From Zobellia galactanivorans (GTDB taxonomy: Bacteria > Bacteroidota > Bacteroidia > Flavobacteriales > Flavobacteriaceae): DNA of 64,000 nt. Where the stretch lies: NCBI RefSeq assembly GCF_000973105.1, contig NC_015844.1, positions 4,522,501 through 4,586,500 of the forward strand, read 5' to 3'. The translations under genes and the position numbers were made by a program. This document shows, piece by piece, positions 16,697-26,126 of the stretch (position 1 is the first letter of the stretch; every line of letters begins with the position of its first letter). The notes beneath the pieces are model-generated. The model saw nothing but the letters and a program-made list of their open reading frames with translations, was not told the DNA's origin and searched no databases.

Positions 16697-18175
16697 CTAT
16701 TTATTGATAAACGGTATTATTTTTTCGGGTTCTCCTATGGCGGTATAGAGATTGGCAATCGCTTGGTAGTACCCATTGAGGGCTACCAATTGCTCTATTT
16801 TGGATTGCTTGTACAACAGCGATGCATCGATTACATCTATGGATTTTCCCAGACCTTCTTCAAACCTTCTGGTGTTGATCCGTAAATTCTCTTTCGCCAA
16901 TTCTACCGTAGCTGTTAGGCTGTTGTATAGTTTTTGCTGGTTACGTGCGGTAACGTAGTTGGATTGTACCAATAAATGAATTTGCTTAAAGGCATAATCC
17001 TTGGCATTTTTGACTTCTTTTTCCAAGTGTTTGCTTGATTTCAATTGGTTGATGTCCTTAAACCCGTTAAAGAGATTGATTTGGGCCTGAACGCCGACCA
17101 TAAATTGGGGAGGGACTACAGGCAGTTCATCGCGGAACATATTGTACGTACCAAAAGCCGCTATGTTGGGCATAAACTTCGATTTTTCCAAAGCCAGTGC
17201 CTGTTTGGCCATTTCCTCTTTTTGGTCTATTAAGCCTAAAACAGGTTGTTTTGCATAGGCCGTGGTCAACAGCTCGTTGAAATCGAGATAGAGTTCTTTG
17301 TAAGAAATGCTATCCATTACCTTAAAGGGAATCGTATCCGCCAAGTTCATGGTAGTACGTAAGGCCATGGTGGCCAATTCTTCTTTGTTCAGGTCGTTGT
17401 TCAAATCCTTTTGGGCATCGGCTACCGCTACTTGGGCCCTTAGCAATACGTGTTTAGGGAGAATTTCCAGTTGGACCGAACGCTCTGCCTGCTCTTTATG
17501 CTTGAGCATTGCGTCATAAACCTCCTGTCGGGTCTTGACCACCTGTTGTAATAGCACTACGTTTAGATAGCGTTCGATAAGTTCGTTCGCGATTTCATCC
17601 TTTACCTGTTTTAGTTCAATATCGGCCGAACGCAACTCCGCCTTGGCGTATCTCTTGGCGGCAATGATTTTTCCACCGGTAAATAAGGGTTGTGTCGCCG
17701 TTAATGCCGCTGTAGGGAATTGCCGGTTGTCTATTTCCATATTCGGGTAGGGTGGGAATTGGCCCAATACACTTACCAATGTACTATAGGCACTTTCTGT
17801 GCTTAGCCCTGACAAACCTATTTGCTCGCCGTAAGCGGCTACAAATGCCGCACCGTATTTCCCCCCCAGATCATCTAGGGAAGTGGAAATCTGAGAGGTG
17901 TTGACCTGAATGTTTTCGTTGAGATAAGTATAACCGCCCAAGAGGTTCAAGGAAGGGAGAAAGTTGCCTTTGGCCGCTTTGTCGTTGTAGACTTTCTGCT
18001 GTACACGCTCGTTATATTGCTTGATTTTTTCATTGTTGGCATAACTGAGTTCCAATGCTTCTGAAATACTTATTTCTTGCTCTTGCGCCTGTATATATGA
18101 CGAGAGCATTATCAACAGCAGGAGCGTCATATTGGTGAATGACGCTTTACACCTTTTTCTAACCCGATCTTTCAT
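16697..18175 (-). CDS. TolC-family outer membrane efflux protein
   Basis: A 492-residue outer-membrane channel. I place the start at 18175 (MKDRVRKRCKASF), which gives a classical signal peptide ending near YIQAQ. The in-frame upstream extension to a TTG at 18208 would begin inside the predicted -7 box. The protein has two outer-efflux-protein repeats with long helices (about 30-230 and 270-480). It is the first gene of the four-gene efflux operon and has motif site 7 immediately upstream. It forms the trans-periplasmic duct for the HlyD/ABC-2 pump. Confidence 0.9.
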   Translation of the reverse strand: MKDRVRKRCKASFTNMTLLLLIMLSSYIQAQEQEISISEALELSYANNEKIKQYNERVQQKVYNDKAAKGNFLPSLNLLGGYTYLNENIQVNTSQISTSLDDLGGKYGAAFVAAYGEQIGLSGLSTESAYSTLVSVLGQFPPYPNMEIDNRQFPTAALTATQPLFTGGKIIAAKRYAKAELRSADIELKQVKDEIANELIERYLNVVLLQQVVKTRQEVYDAMLKHKEQAERSVQLEILPKHVLLRAQVAVADAQKDLNNDLNKEELATMALRTTMNLADTIPFKVMDSISYKELYLDFNELLTTAYAKQPVLGLIDQKEEMAKQALALEKSKFMPNIAAFGTYNMFRDELPVVPPQFMVGVQAQINLFNGFKDINQLKSSKHLEKEVKNAKDYAFKQIHLLVQSNYVTARNQQKLYNSLTATVELAKENLRINTRRFEEGLGKSIDVIDASLLYKQSKIEQLVALNGYYQAIANLYTAIGEPEKIIPFINK

Positions 18176-18205
18176 CTGTATATAAGAGTTTAACCTTATC
18201 AGGTG

Positions 18206-18248
18206 CAAAGGTGCCCTGTCTCGATACCAATTGGAATGACCTAAATCA
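18206..18248 (-). promoter_or_regulatory. Island motif site 7 plus -7 box for the efflux operon
   Basis: Plus-strand TGACCTAAATCA at 18237-18248 (TGATTTAGGTCA in gene direction). The box CACCTTTG on the minus strand (18213-18206) differs from TAnnTTTG only at the first base and begins 35 bp from the motif start. The same CACCTTTG occurs at site 8. Confidence 0.72.
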
Positions 18249-18275
18249 TACCAATGGAATAATTGGGATATTTTG

Positions 18276-19547
18276 TTAAATGTTGTGGGAAAGAATATAG
18301 ATTACGCTGACAAGAATGATGGCCCCAAAAGTATAGGCAACAAGTTTTCCGGTAGTTTTTGAGCCTTTGAGGATGCTGATTCCCAGTTTGACCAGCATGT
18401 TGCTTAAAACAGCGGCAATGATTACCAAAGAAGCCAAATTTAGCTTATCGGTATCGAGTGAAAATTTCGCCATGCTAATGGTAATGGCATCGGTATCGGC
18501 CAAGCCTGAAATAAGGGCAGAATAATACAATCCGCTTTCGCCAAAGAATTTATTACTATAGAAAACAGCGAATAGGATGACCACATAAATGGCGCCAAAA
18601 CCAATGGCGTTCAGTATATTGAGCGGGTTGCCCAATTTAATGTTGGTATCGGGTTTTTTGGTGTCCCTTTGGATGAGTACTAAGGATACGACCAGGCAGA
18701 TCAAGGTCAACAAGGTAAATGGAAGTGCCAAATAGGTCAAAAGGGCGCTGTTGAAGATATATACCAAAAAAGCCAATCTAGGAAACATAATGGCCGACGC
18801 AATAATGATTCCGGCAGCGTATTTTTTTGAGAGTTCGGGTGATTCTTCACTACGGGAGGCGTAACTCCATGCAACGGCAGTACTCGATATTAGACCGCCA
18901 AGGATGGCCGTTAGCAATATGCCCCTTTTAGAACCTACATATTTCACCAAAAAATAACCTATAAAGTTTAAAAAGGATACGATTACTACTATAGAACCGA
19001 TTTCAAACGGATTCAATAAGCCATTTGATCCGTAGCTTTTGTTAGGTAGGGAGGGCAATATCAAAAGGGCAATAATGGAAAACTTGATAAAGGCAAAAAG
19101 CTCTTCGGAAGTGATGTTGCTGATTACCGTTCGAAACCTTGTTTTTAGGGAAAGTAGCGTTACGAGAATCACCGATGTGGCCACTGCGTCCCTATAGTAT
19201 TCCGCCGATACCATGACCCCTAAGATAAAAGTGGCGATCAAGGCTAGATTGGTAGTCAGGCCCTTGCTATATTCTTCTTGTTTTTGATAAATATGGTTGA
19301 AAGCCAAGAACAATATAAAGGAGGCAAGGCCGACGATCAATAGCCAAACCGTAAATTTGTCGCTCAGGTTTTCTAGGGTGAAGCCCAGTATGGCGACAAT
19401 GGGAAAGGTACGGATGCCCGCAAAACCTTGATCCTTCAATTTGTTATACTCCCGTTCCAAGCCGATGATAAGGCCTATTCCCATACTGATGAGTACGCCG
19501 AGAATATAGCTGTCCATAAATTCGTTTATACCTTCAAAAGTCACCAT
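18276..19547 (-). CDS. MgtC/SapB family membrane protein with DUF4010 domain
   Basis: A 423-residue polytopic membrane protein with about 11-12 hydrophobic segments. The N-terminal 140 residues carry the MgtC/SapB signature (GIGLIIGLEREYN...FAGIRTFPIVAILG); the rest matches the DUF4010 layout (AILGGLISSTAVAWSYASRS, then GLADTDAITISMA). Homologues are linked to Mg2+ limitation or membrane-potential control; the exact activity is unknown. It is 29 bp downstream of ubiB and is the last gene of the three-gene unit driven by site 8. Confidence 0.88.
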   Translation of the reverse strand: MVTFEGINEFMDSYILGVLISMGIGLIIGLEREYNKLKDQGFAGIRTFPIVAILGFTLENLSDKFTVWLLIVGLASFILFLAFNHIYQKQEEYSKGLTTNLALIATFILGVMVSAEYYRDAVATSVILVTLLSLKTRFRTVISNITSEELFAFIKFSIIALLILPSLPNKSYGSNGLLNPFEIGSIVVIVSFLNFIGYFLVKYVGSKRGILLTAILGGLISSTAVAWSYASRSEESPELSKKYAAGIIIASAIMFPRLAFLVYIFNSALLTYLALPFTLLTLICLVVSLVLIQRDTKKPDTNIKLGNPLNILNAIGFGAIYVVILFAVFYSNKFFGESGLYYSALISGLADTDAITISMAKFSLDTDKLNLASLVIIAAVLSNMLVKLGISILKGSKTTGKLVAYTFGAIILVSVIYILSHNI

Positions 19548-19576
19548 AGGCTTTTAGATTAGTGGTCGTAGAACAT

Positions 19577-21259
19577 TTAGAATTGATCGTTCCTGAATAT
19601 GGATATCACAATATAAAACCCCAATAGGGCCGAAAGAACAAAGCCCATGGCTCCCAACAAGGGAATGCCGTTGATCAAGGGAGGCATTTGTGCCATGACC
19701 AGAATAGACGACCCGATGGAAAGGGCGGCTATAATGACGGCAAAGACCAAACGGTTCACCGATTTGCTGGTTGCGGTCTGGAATTCTTTTAAGCCCTTAT
19801 GTTCATGCACCACCACTAATTTACCATCTTTTATCTTTTTTAAAATGGAGTTGATATCATCGGGTAGGGTGTCTATGAGCTCATTAAGGTCTTGAAAGCG
19901 GCTTAGGTTCTTTTTAAAGAGCCTTTTTAGGTTAAACCTTCTGCCGATGATTTTCGCGGTATAGGGTTCTAGATTATCGGAAATGTTGAATGCGGGATCT
20001 AGCTTTCGGCCTACGCCCTCTATGATGATAAGTCCCCTTATCAACATGTAGAGATAGTGGGGCAAGACAATTTTGTTTTCGTACAGTACGGTTTTGAACT
20101 GGGTGAGGGTGCTTCCTATCTTTACGTTCTGTAGGGCGGTATCGCTGACCCCTGATACCAATTCATATATATCTTGCTCGAGCTTCTTTTGATCGGGAAT
20201 ATCGGTTTTTACGGCAATTTTCTCAAGGAGGATTCTAATTTTTTTGACGTCCTTCCTCAAGAAATACAGGAGTAGGTCTCCTAGGACTTCCTTGTCGTTC
20301 GGCATGATGCTACCCATCATACCAAAATCTAAAAAGGAGATTTGTCCGCTTGTAGGAAGCACAAAAATGTTTCCCGGATGTGGGTCGGCATGAAAGAATC
20401 CGTGCTCAAGAATTTGGGCCAGGTAGAGGTCGACCCCAACTTTGGCTACGGCCGAAGGGTCTATATTTGCGGCTTTGAGCCTATCGATTTCAGAGACTTT
20501 GATACCGTCGAGAAATTCCATGCAGATAAGGCTGTCGGTACAAAAGTGGCGATAGATTACGGGTACATGAATCAGCTCATTGTCCTCAAAATTCCTCGCG
20601 AACCTTTCTGTGTTTTCTATTTCCCGTAAAAATTGAAGCTCCTCGTGAATACTTTGTTCAAAGGAAGCGACGATACGTACGGGTTGTAAGGCTTGTGCAT
20701 GGGTACTGTATTTTTCAAGGGCTCGGGCTAGCTGCTTCATGATCAGCAGATCACTTTCTATGATTTCCTTTATAAGGGGGCGCTGAATCTTAAAGACCAC
20801 TTCTTCGCCGGTCAACAATTGTGCCCGGTGCACCTGGGCCAAAGATGCAGCGGCCAAGGGCTCGGGATCCACCGAGAGAAAATGGTCGGGGAGGGAAATG
20901 TTTAGTTCTTCTTCAAGTACCTTTTGTACATCAAAGTTTTTTAATTGGGGCGCATGGTCTTGTAATTTTTCAAGCTCCTTAATGAGTTCAGGAGGAAGCA
21001 TGTCTTCCCGATTGCTAAAGATCTGGCCTAGCTTGACATAGCTGGGCCCCAGTTCTTCGAGCACCATACGAATACGTTCGTAAGTAGAAAATGAAAGGTT
21101 TTTTTCGGTATCGGGGTGTTGGTTTAAGTAGGTTTTAGGGATAGCCTTTATAATACCGCTATTTGCCAAAACGTCCTCAAAACCATATTTGGCGAGGACG
21201 TTGAACAGTGTGGCGTACCTTTTTATTTCCTGTTGCTTCGGGAGTTTGAATGCTGCCAT
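19577..21259 (-). CDS. ubiB: UbiB/AarF/ABC1 atypical kinase
   Basis: A 560-residue protein. The ABC1 kinase-like fold carries the KLGQ motif (residues 76-79) and the following SNREDMLP segment, then the Ala-rich loop, an LLTGEEVVFKIQRP nucleotide-binding strand, HADPHPGN catalytic loop and LDFGMMG. Two C-terminal membrane helices follow (about 500-560). Family members are ATPases needed for isoprenoid quinone synthesis or transport at the inner membrane. In this menaquinone-using phylum it may support quinone metabolism under redox change. It is 14 bp downstream of the coiled-coil gene and 29 bp upstream of the MgtC-like gene. Confidence 0.92.
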   Translation of the reverse strand: MAAFKLPKQQEIKRYATLFNVLAKYGFEDVLANSGIIKAIPKTYLNQHPDTEKNLSFSTYERIRMVLEELGPSYVKLGQIFSNREDMLPPELIKELEKLQDHAPQLKNFDVQKVLEEELNISLPDHFLSVDPEPLAAASLAQVHRAQLLTGEEVVFKIQRPLIKEIIESDLLIMKQLARALEKYSTHAQALQPVRIVASFEQSIHEELQFLREIENTERFARNFEDNELIHVPVIYRHFCTDSLICMEFLDGIKVSEIDRLKAANIDPSAVAKVGVDLYLAQILEHGFFHADPHPGNIFVLPTSGQISFLDFGMMGSIMPNDKEVLGDLLLYFLRKDVKKIRILLEKIAVKTDIPDQKKLEQDIYELVSGVSDTALQNVKIGSTLTQFKTVLYENKIVLPHYLYMLIRGLIIIEGVGRKLDPAFNISDNLEPYTAKIIGRRFNLKRLFKKNLSRFQDLNELIDTLPDDINSILKKIKDGKLVVVHEHKGLKEFQTATSKSVNRLVFAVIIAALSIGSSILVMAQMPPLINGIPLLGAMGFVLSALLGFYIVISIFRNDQF

Positions 21260-21273
21260 ATGCTATGGATGTA

Positions 21274-21660
21274 TTACATATACTTCGTTAGAAAACGGAA
21301 GAACTCTTTTTTAAGGTCGGCGTAAATCTGTCTTTGGGTTTCCATTTTCTCGCGAAACTGTATGTGGTTCTTGACCATGGTGACATCCATCGACTCATGG
21401 TTATTGTCTCTTTGCTTTGAAATATTCATTTCGTGTTCCGCTATGGTTTCCTGCAAATCTTCAATAACACCTGAGTGTAAGATAAATTCATTTTGAAAAT
21501 GTTCTAGTTGTGCGAGTACTTCCTTATCGGTCCAACGGTTTACCAACTCCTTCAATCGGTTGTTAAAAGATTTTAGTTCATCTTTCCAAAAGGCCAGCTC
21601 AGATTTCCATTGTTGGTGTTCAAAATGTAAGTCGGAATTGTAAATTGTTGCTGTTTTCAT
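21274..21660 (-). CDS. Small coiled-coil protein, paralogue B of the island-specific family
   Basis: A 128-residue helical protein. I choose the ATG at 21660 (MKTATIYNSD); the longer frame to 21717 starts on top of the predicted -7 box of site 8. The core WKSELAFWKDELKSF near residue 18 matches paralogues A and C, and the C-terminus is a basic aromatic helix (KKEFFRFLTKYM). First gene of the unit coiled-coil, ubiB, mgtC-like. No known domain; function unknown. Confidence 0.8.
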   Translation of the reverse strand: MKTATIYNSDLHFEHQQWKSELAFWKDELKSFNNRLKELVNRWTDKEVLAQLEHFQNEFILHSGVIEDLQETIAEHEMNISKQRDNNHESMDVTMVKNHIQFREKMETQRQIYADLKKEFFRFLTKYM

Positions 21661-21714
21661 AATCGCTCTATAAATTAGGTTCGTAAGAATTTCACTTTGA
21701 ATAAATGCTATGAC

Positions 21715-21757
21715 CAAAGGTGTAATTATCTGGGCACAATTGGTATGACGAAAGTCA
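21715..21757 (-). promoter_or_regulatory. Island motif site 8 plus -7 box for the coiled-coil/ubiB/mgtC operon
   Basis: Plus-strand TGACGAAAGTCA at 21746-21757. The minus-strand box CACCTTTG (21722-21715) starts 35 bp from the motif and is identical to the box of site 7. Confidence 0.7.
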
Positions 21758-21836
21758 TACTTTCGACTTTTATCCAGACAAGCTATATTTGAAGCTTCGG
21801 TCTATCGGAAATCAAAGGTCGATGACACGGTTGGCC

Positions 21837-23834
21837 TTAGGGCTTATGTGTGTTTAGAAGCGACAATGGGCTGTCGTCATGGGTGCTGTTATCCTTGGTT
21901 TTATTTTCTATCCTTTTTCCCAAAAGTTTTTCCAGATCGTCTTTTTCCACAACCTCTTGCTTGAGTAGAAGCTGCGCCAGGTTTTCCAGTTCGTTTCGGT
22001 GCCTCAACAATAACGTCTTGGTTTTCTCATAAGCTGTTTGGATCAGGGCTTGCGCCTCATTGTCTATCAGTTCGGCCATAGCTTCGCTGTAAGGTTTGCC
22101 TAGCAGTTGATTGTTTTGACCCGAGGAGTCATAAAAACTCATAGGCCCAATCTTTTTGTCAAGTCCGTAATAAGAAACCATGGCATAGGCCTGCTTGGTG
22201 ACCTTTTCCAGGTCGTCTAGGGCGCCGGATGAGATTTCATCAAATACAATTTCCTCTGCCGCCCGCCCGCCTAAGGAGGCGCACATCTGATCGATGAACT
22301 GTGCCTTGGTAACAATTTGTCTTTCTTCGGGGAGGTACCAGGTAGAACCTAATGATTTGCCCCTCGGTATGATTGACACTTTTACCAAAGAATCAACATG
22401 CTTTAGATACCAGCTTACTACGGCATGACCGGCTTCATGATAGGCTACGGTTTCTTTTTCTTTTGGGGATATGATTTTACTTTTTCGTTCCATTCCGCCT
22501 ACGATACGGTCCCTTGCCTCGAGAAAATCGTGGTAGTGTACCGTTTTTTTCTTTTTCCGGGCGGCAATAAGGGCTGCCTCGTTACAGATATTGGCAATGT
22601 CGGCTCCTGAAAATCCGGGACTTAATTCGGCCAAGCTTACCACATCTACATCTTTGGCCAGTTTGAGTGGGCGAAGGTGGACCTTGAATATTTCCATGCG
22701 CTCCTCCTTGGTGGGGAGTTCGAGATAAATATGGCGGTCGAACCTTCCGGGGCGCAAGAGGGCTTTGTCCAGTACGTCGGGGCGGTTGGTAGCTGCCAAG
22801 ACAATGACCCCGGTATTGGGGCCGAACCCGTCCAATTCGGTCAGGAGTTGGTTCAGGGTGTTTTCGCGTTCGTCGTTAGACTGAAATCCGCCGCCTTTAC
22901 CACGTGAGCGACCCACGGCATCTATTTCGTCGATAAAAATAATGCTCGGGGTCTTTTCCTTCGCCCTTTTGAAGAGGTCGCGAACCCGAGAGGCTCCAAC
23001 GCCTACGAACATTTCAACGAACTCGGAACCGGACATGGAAAAGAAAGGTACTTGGGCCTCTCCCGCCACGGCTTTGGCTATCAGTGTTTTTCCCGTTCCC
23101 GGTGGGCCGACGAGCATAACTCCCTTGGGAATTTTAGCGCCTAATTCGGTATAGGTTTCAGGGTGTTTGAGAAAATCTACGACCTCCATAACCTCGGCCT
23201 TTGCTTCCTTGAGGCCGGCTACGTCATTAAAGGTGACGGTGCTCTTGGTTCCCTTTTCCACCAGTTTTGCCGTAGACTTTCCTATGTTGAGCATTGAACC
23301 ACCCATAGGACCTCCGCTTCCCATGCGCTTGAGTATAAAGAACCAGAATAGGATCAATAGGGCTATGGGAAAAATCCATGATAATAGGCTTATCCAGCTT
23401 GTCCTGTTTTGGTATTGAATGTCGATTTTGTCCTCAGGCGAAAAATCGGCTTGTGCCGTCTGTAGCTTACTCTCGAAATTCTCGACCGAGCCGATGGTTA
23501 TGCGGTATTTCGCACTTTCAACGGAGCTGAACCAACTAGGGGCTTGACCTGTGGAGCTTGGGTCTTTAACGGCTTGGTTTTTGGTAAAGATCTCTGCGAA
23601 CTCCCTGTTGACCACGGTGATTTTAGAAACCTTCTGCTGCGTTAAAAGCGAATCTTGAAGAAAGGTCCAACTGATTTCCTTAGCTCCTGAAATAGGGTTG
23701 GAGAAAAAGGTAAATGCCATTAAAAAGATAAAAAGTAGCAAGTAGACCCAATAGTATCCTAGTCCGCCTGAAGGCGGGTTTGGTTTTGGGGCTTTCTTCC
23801 CCTTGGGGGTATTTGTGTTCGATTGCTGTTTCAT
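21837..23834 (-). CDS. ftsH: ATP-dependent zinc metalloprotease FtsH
   Basis: A 665-residue inner-membrane AAA+ protease. Two membrane helices (about 28-46 and 148-168) flank a periplasmic domain. Walker A GPPGTGKT is at 243-250, Walker B IIFIDEID near 298-305, and the zinc site HEAGH at 466-470. It degrades misfolded or short-lived membrane proteins. It starts 1 nt after the stop of the AhpD/CMD-like gene, so both form a unit under site 9. Bacteroidota usually carry a housekeeping FtsH elsewhere, so this may be a stress-induced second copy (inference). Confidence 0.96.
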   Translation of the reverse strand: MKQQSNTNTPKGKKAPKPNPPSGGLGYYWVYLLLFIFLMAFTFFSNPISGAKEISWTFLQDSLLTQQKVSKITVVNREFAEIFTKNQAVKDPSSTGQAPSWFSSVESAKYRITIGSVENFESKLQTAQADFSPEDKIDIQYQNRTSWISLLSWIFPIALLILFWFFILKRMGSGGPMGGSMLNIGKSTAKLVEKGTKSTVTFNDVAGLKEAKAEVMEVVDFLKHPETYTELGAKIPKGVMLVGPPGTGKTLIAKAVAGEAQVPFFSMSGSEFVEMFVGVGASRVRDLFKRAKEKTPSIIFIDEIDAVGRSRGKGGGFQSNDERENTLNQLLTELDGFGPNTGVIVLAATNRPDVLDKALLRPGRFDRHIYLELPTKEERMEIFKVHLRPLKLAKDVDVVSLAELSPGFSGADIANICNEAALIAARKKKKTVHYHDFLEARDRIVGGMERKSKIISPKEKETVAYHEAGHAVVSWYLKHVDSLVKVSIIPRGKSLGSTWYLPEERQIVTKAQFIDQMCASLGGRAAEEIVFDEISSGALDDLEKVTKQAYAMVSYYGLDKKIGPMSFYDSSGQNNQLLGKPYSEAMAELIDNEAQALIQTAYEKTKTLLLRHRNELENLAQLLLKQEVVEKDDLEKLLGKRIENKTKDNSTHDDSPLSLLNTHKP

Positions 23835-23835
23835 A

Positions 23836-24183
23836 TTATTCCATTACCACAAATTGGTTCAATGCTTCCAAAGCTTCACAGCCATATATAAGGGCAGGGC
23901 CTCCGCCCATCATTATCGCAACGCCTATGGTCTCTAGAATTTCTTCGGCACTGGCTCCCGATTTTAAGGCGTCGCTTACGTGAAAGGCAATACAACCGTC
24001 ACAGCGGACGGTAATGGCGATGCCCAGGGCAATGAGTTCTTTGGTCTTTGAGGAAAGTACGCCCTCGGCGGTACTGGCCTTGTGAAGGCTATTAAAGCCA
24101 CCGATGGTGTCGGGAATGTTGACACCTAATTCTTTTATTGATCGGGTAAGGTCGTTATACCGTTTTGAATAGTCTTTGATCAT
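23836..24183 (-). CDS. Carboxymuconolactone decarboxylase / AhpD-like protein
   Basis: A 115-residue all-helical protein of the CMD superfamily. The redox motif C61-D-G-C64 with H68 (RCDGCIAFH) is that of AhpD-like peroxidatic disulfide reductases. The YGCEALEALNQF end is typical of the short CMD family. A thiol-redox role is likely. It is the first gene of a two-gene unit with ftsH, translationally close (1-nt gap). Confidence 0.9.
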   Translation of the reverse strand: MIKDYSKRYNDLTRSIKELGVNIPDTIGGFNSLHKASTAEGVLSSKTKELIALGIAITVRCDGCIAFHVSDALKSGASAEEILETIGVAIMMGGGPALIYGCEALEALNQFVVME

Positions 24184-24243
24184 GGCGCTATGTTTTTCAG
24201 TTTAAACTATTGGAGTGATTTGATCGTGTACTTAAAACAAGCT

Positions 24244-24286
24244 CAAAACTATTTTAAAGGATTATGGTAAACTATGATTTAAATCA
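24244..24286 (-). promoter_or_regulatory. Island motif site 9 plus perfect -7 box for cmd-ftsH
   Basis: A perfect palindrome TGATTTAAATCA lies at 24275-24286. The minus-strand box TAGTTTTG (24251-24244) is a full TAnnTTTG match at the 35-bp register. The leader to the ATG is about 55 nt. Confidence 0.72.
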
Positions 24287-24417
24287 GGGAAGAAGGGGAA
24301 TTTATGCGTTTGGAAGGGGAAAACAACGCTAGGCATGGCCATGATAGGCCAGAAGCCTATACAAGATAAGGCCCGGTATCACATTTTTTTGCGGGCTTTA
24401 TAAAACTATGAAGCAAC

Positions 24418-24460
24418 TGACCCAAGTCATTTCCGGCCAAACAAGCAGCACATACCTTTG
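24418..24460 (+). promoter_or_regulatory. Island motif site 10 plus perfect -7 box for the WG-repeat gene
   Basis: TGACCCAAGTCA lies at 24418-24429 and TACCTTTG, a full TAnnTTTG match, at 24453-24460. The ATG is at 24486. Confidence 0.75.
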
Positions 24461-24485
24461 GGTGAACACAAAAAAATAATGAAAG

Positions 24486-25139
24486 ATGAAACACTTACTT
24501 ATTATCACATGTTTATTGTTGATACCTTATTTAGGTATTTCACAGACGGTAGAACAAATCAATAAACCCACAGTGGCCGAACTCGACCAAATCACGCCTT
24601 TTAGTGATGGTTTGGCGGCGGTTAGAAAGGGAGACCAATGGGGATTTATTGATGAAGAAGGACAATTGGTTATTGGTTTTAGGAATGACCTGGTTTGGAA
24701 TAAAAATCCACAAACCGATAATCCGGGGGTTGAAGGTATTGGCTATCCCCAGTTCAAGAACGGACGCTGTGTGGTGAGGGAAGTAAAAGAGGATGGTATT
24801 GCCCGATACGGCTTTATAGATAAAAAGGGAAACATGGCCATACCGGCTGAATTTTTGAACGTCAGTCCCTTCAGTGAAGGCCATGCCGTGGGTATTTACG
24901 AAAGTAAATCGCTAAGAGGGAAAAATACCTTTCAATTAAAGATTTACGATTATGACTTTACCGAGGTCGTGGTCAATGAAGTAGGTGAAATGATATGGCC
25001 CATACAAGAACGGCAGAATATCGTAATGTCTGGAAAATTATATAAGCTACCGGAATTACAGGCCAAGATGATTTCGGACCATCTCTTGGCCGTAAAGGAC
25101 AAGGCGAACAAATGGAAAATTGTAAAGCCCAAATTTTAG
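24486..25139 (+). CDS. Exported WG-repeat protein
   Basis: A 217-residue protein with a signal peptide (MKHLLIITCLLLIPYLGISQ) and at least two WG-type repeats (WGFIDEEGQLVI near residue 55, YGFIDKKGNMAIP near 108) plus weaker ones. WG repeats (PF14903) form beta structures with no established activity. It is a single-gene unit between the cmd-ftsH and usp units, controlled by site 10, so a periplasmic stress role is possible. No catalytic motif was seen. Confidence 0.85.
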   Translation: MKHLLIITCLLLIPYLGISQTVEQINKPTVAELDQITPFSDGLAAVRKGDQWGFIDEEGQLVIGFRNDLVWNKNPQTDNPGVEGIGYPQFKNGRCVVREVKEDGIARYGFIDKKGNMAIPAEFLNVSPFSEGHAVGIYESKSLRGKNTFQLKIYDYDFTEVVVNEVGEMIWPIQERQNIVMSGKLYKLPELQAKMISDHLLAVKDKANKWKIVKPKF

Positions 25140-25199
25140 AACTGCCAAAATTAGGGATAAGCCTGAATAGTTAGACCCTTTGTTTAAAATAACGGCATA

Positions 25200-25242
25200 T
25201 GATACAGGTCATGGGTTTTCTTGAGACCTCAGGGTATTTTTG
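25200..25242 (+). promoter_or_regulatory. Island motif site 11 plus perfect -7 box for the usp operon
   Basis: TGATACAGGTCA lies at 25200-25211 and TATTTTTG, a full TAnnTTTG match, at 25235-25242. Confidence 0.73.
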
Positions 25243-25283
25243 GTTTAATAGGATTATAAAACCTTATTCAAAGACAAATTAAT

Positions 25284-26069
25284 ATGGACAGAATATCGAC
25301 AATACTAGTACCGTTCGATTTTACGGAGGCATCAAAAAAGGCATTGGAATATGCCATAGGCTTTGTAGGTCGGCTTGATGATATTAAAATTGTATTGGCT
25401 TATGTTTCAGGAAGCTGTAATCTCGAGTTATTGCCAGAGAATTTTGAGAAATTGGAGAAAAAATATAGGGGAAAGCTGAAGAACAAACTTGAATGGAAAA
25501 TACAAAACGGAAGTCTCGTCCAGACTTTGTTGGATATTAAGAAAACCGAGCGGATAGACCTCATTATAATGGGAACATCGGGTATTGAAGGCCATGGGGA
25601 AAAGCAGCATACCAATACCGAAGAACTTGTATTGGATAGTAAATGTCCGGTTTTGGTGGTTCCGCATAGCTATAAAGAGTACAATCTGGCGCAGATAGCC
25701 TTGGTTTTGGGCAAGGAAAAGATCGATGACGCCAAGGTGTTGGGAAGTCTTTTGAGGATAGCCCGAAAGTGCAATGCCAAAGTGCATGTGCTGACCGTTG
25801 AAAACGAGCCTGGCATCTATGGCTATAGCAAAGAGGAAGAGCAGAACGAGAAAGCCATAGAGTATTATCTTGAAACCTTTTATAAAGAACGTGTTTTCAT
25901 TAAAAATGATGATGTTTTAGAAGGAATTTCCAATTATGCCATAAAGCATGATATAGACCTTGTCGCCATCCTTCCCCGAAACCATGCGAAACATGGCGCT
26001 CCTTCCCAAGGACAGTTGACGCAATCGTTGATTCAAAATTCCAAGGTGCCCATTCTTGTATTGGAGTAG
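25284..26069 (+). CDS. Tandem universal stress protein (UspA family)
   Basis: A 261-residue protein with two UspA domains. Domain 1 (1-135) starts STILVPFDFTEASKKALEYA and has the IIMGTSGIEG loop; domain 2 (about 140-261) ends with QSLIQNSKVPILVLE. Domain 1's GTSGxxG is a degenerate form of the ATP-binding G-2xG-9xG loop, and domain 2 has ILPRNHAKHG at the same place, so nucleotide binding may be weak. Usp proteins are hallmark members of the low-oxygen regulons of Mycobacterium (DosR) and Pseudomonas (ANR). It is followed after 57 bp by coiled-coil paralogue C. Confidence 0.93.
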   Translation: MDRISTILVPFDFTEASKKALEYAIGFVGRLDDIKIVLAYVSGSCNLELLPENFEKLEKKYRGKLKNKLEWKIQNGSLVQTLLDIKKTERIDLIIMGTSGIEGHGEKQHTNTEELVLDSKCPVLVVPHSYKEYNLAQIALVLGKEKIDDAKVLGSLLRIARKCNAKVHVLTVENEPGIYGYSKEEEQNEKAIEYYLETFYKERVFIKNDDVLEGISNYAIKHDIDLVAILPRNHAKHGAPSQGQLTQSLIQNSKVPILVLE

Positions 26070-26126
26070 TCCTGATTCATATTGAAGAAAAGAAAAAATC
26101 ATTGTTTTCTATAAAATAGTTACTAC

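Noticed and set aside
18176-18208. Upstream TTG start extending the TolC protein by 11 residues
   Set aside because: It would overlap the predicted -7 box and spoil the signal peptide; the ATG at 18175 gives a standard one.
21785-21792. A perfect TAnnTTTG on the plus strand near site 8
   Set aside because: It is 39 bp, not 35 bp, from the motif start and no plus-strand gene follows; the region runs into the 3' end of ftsH.
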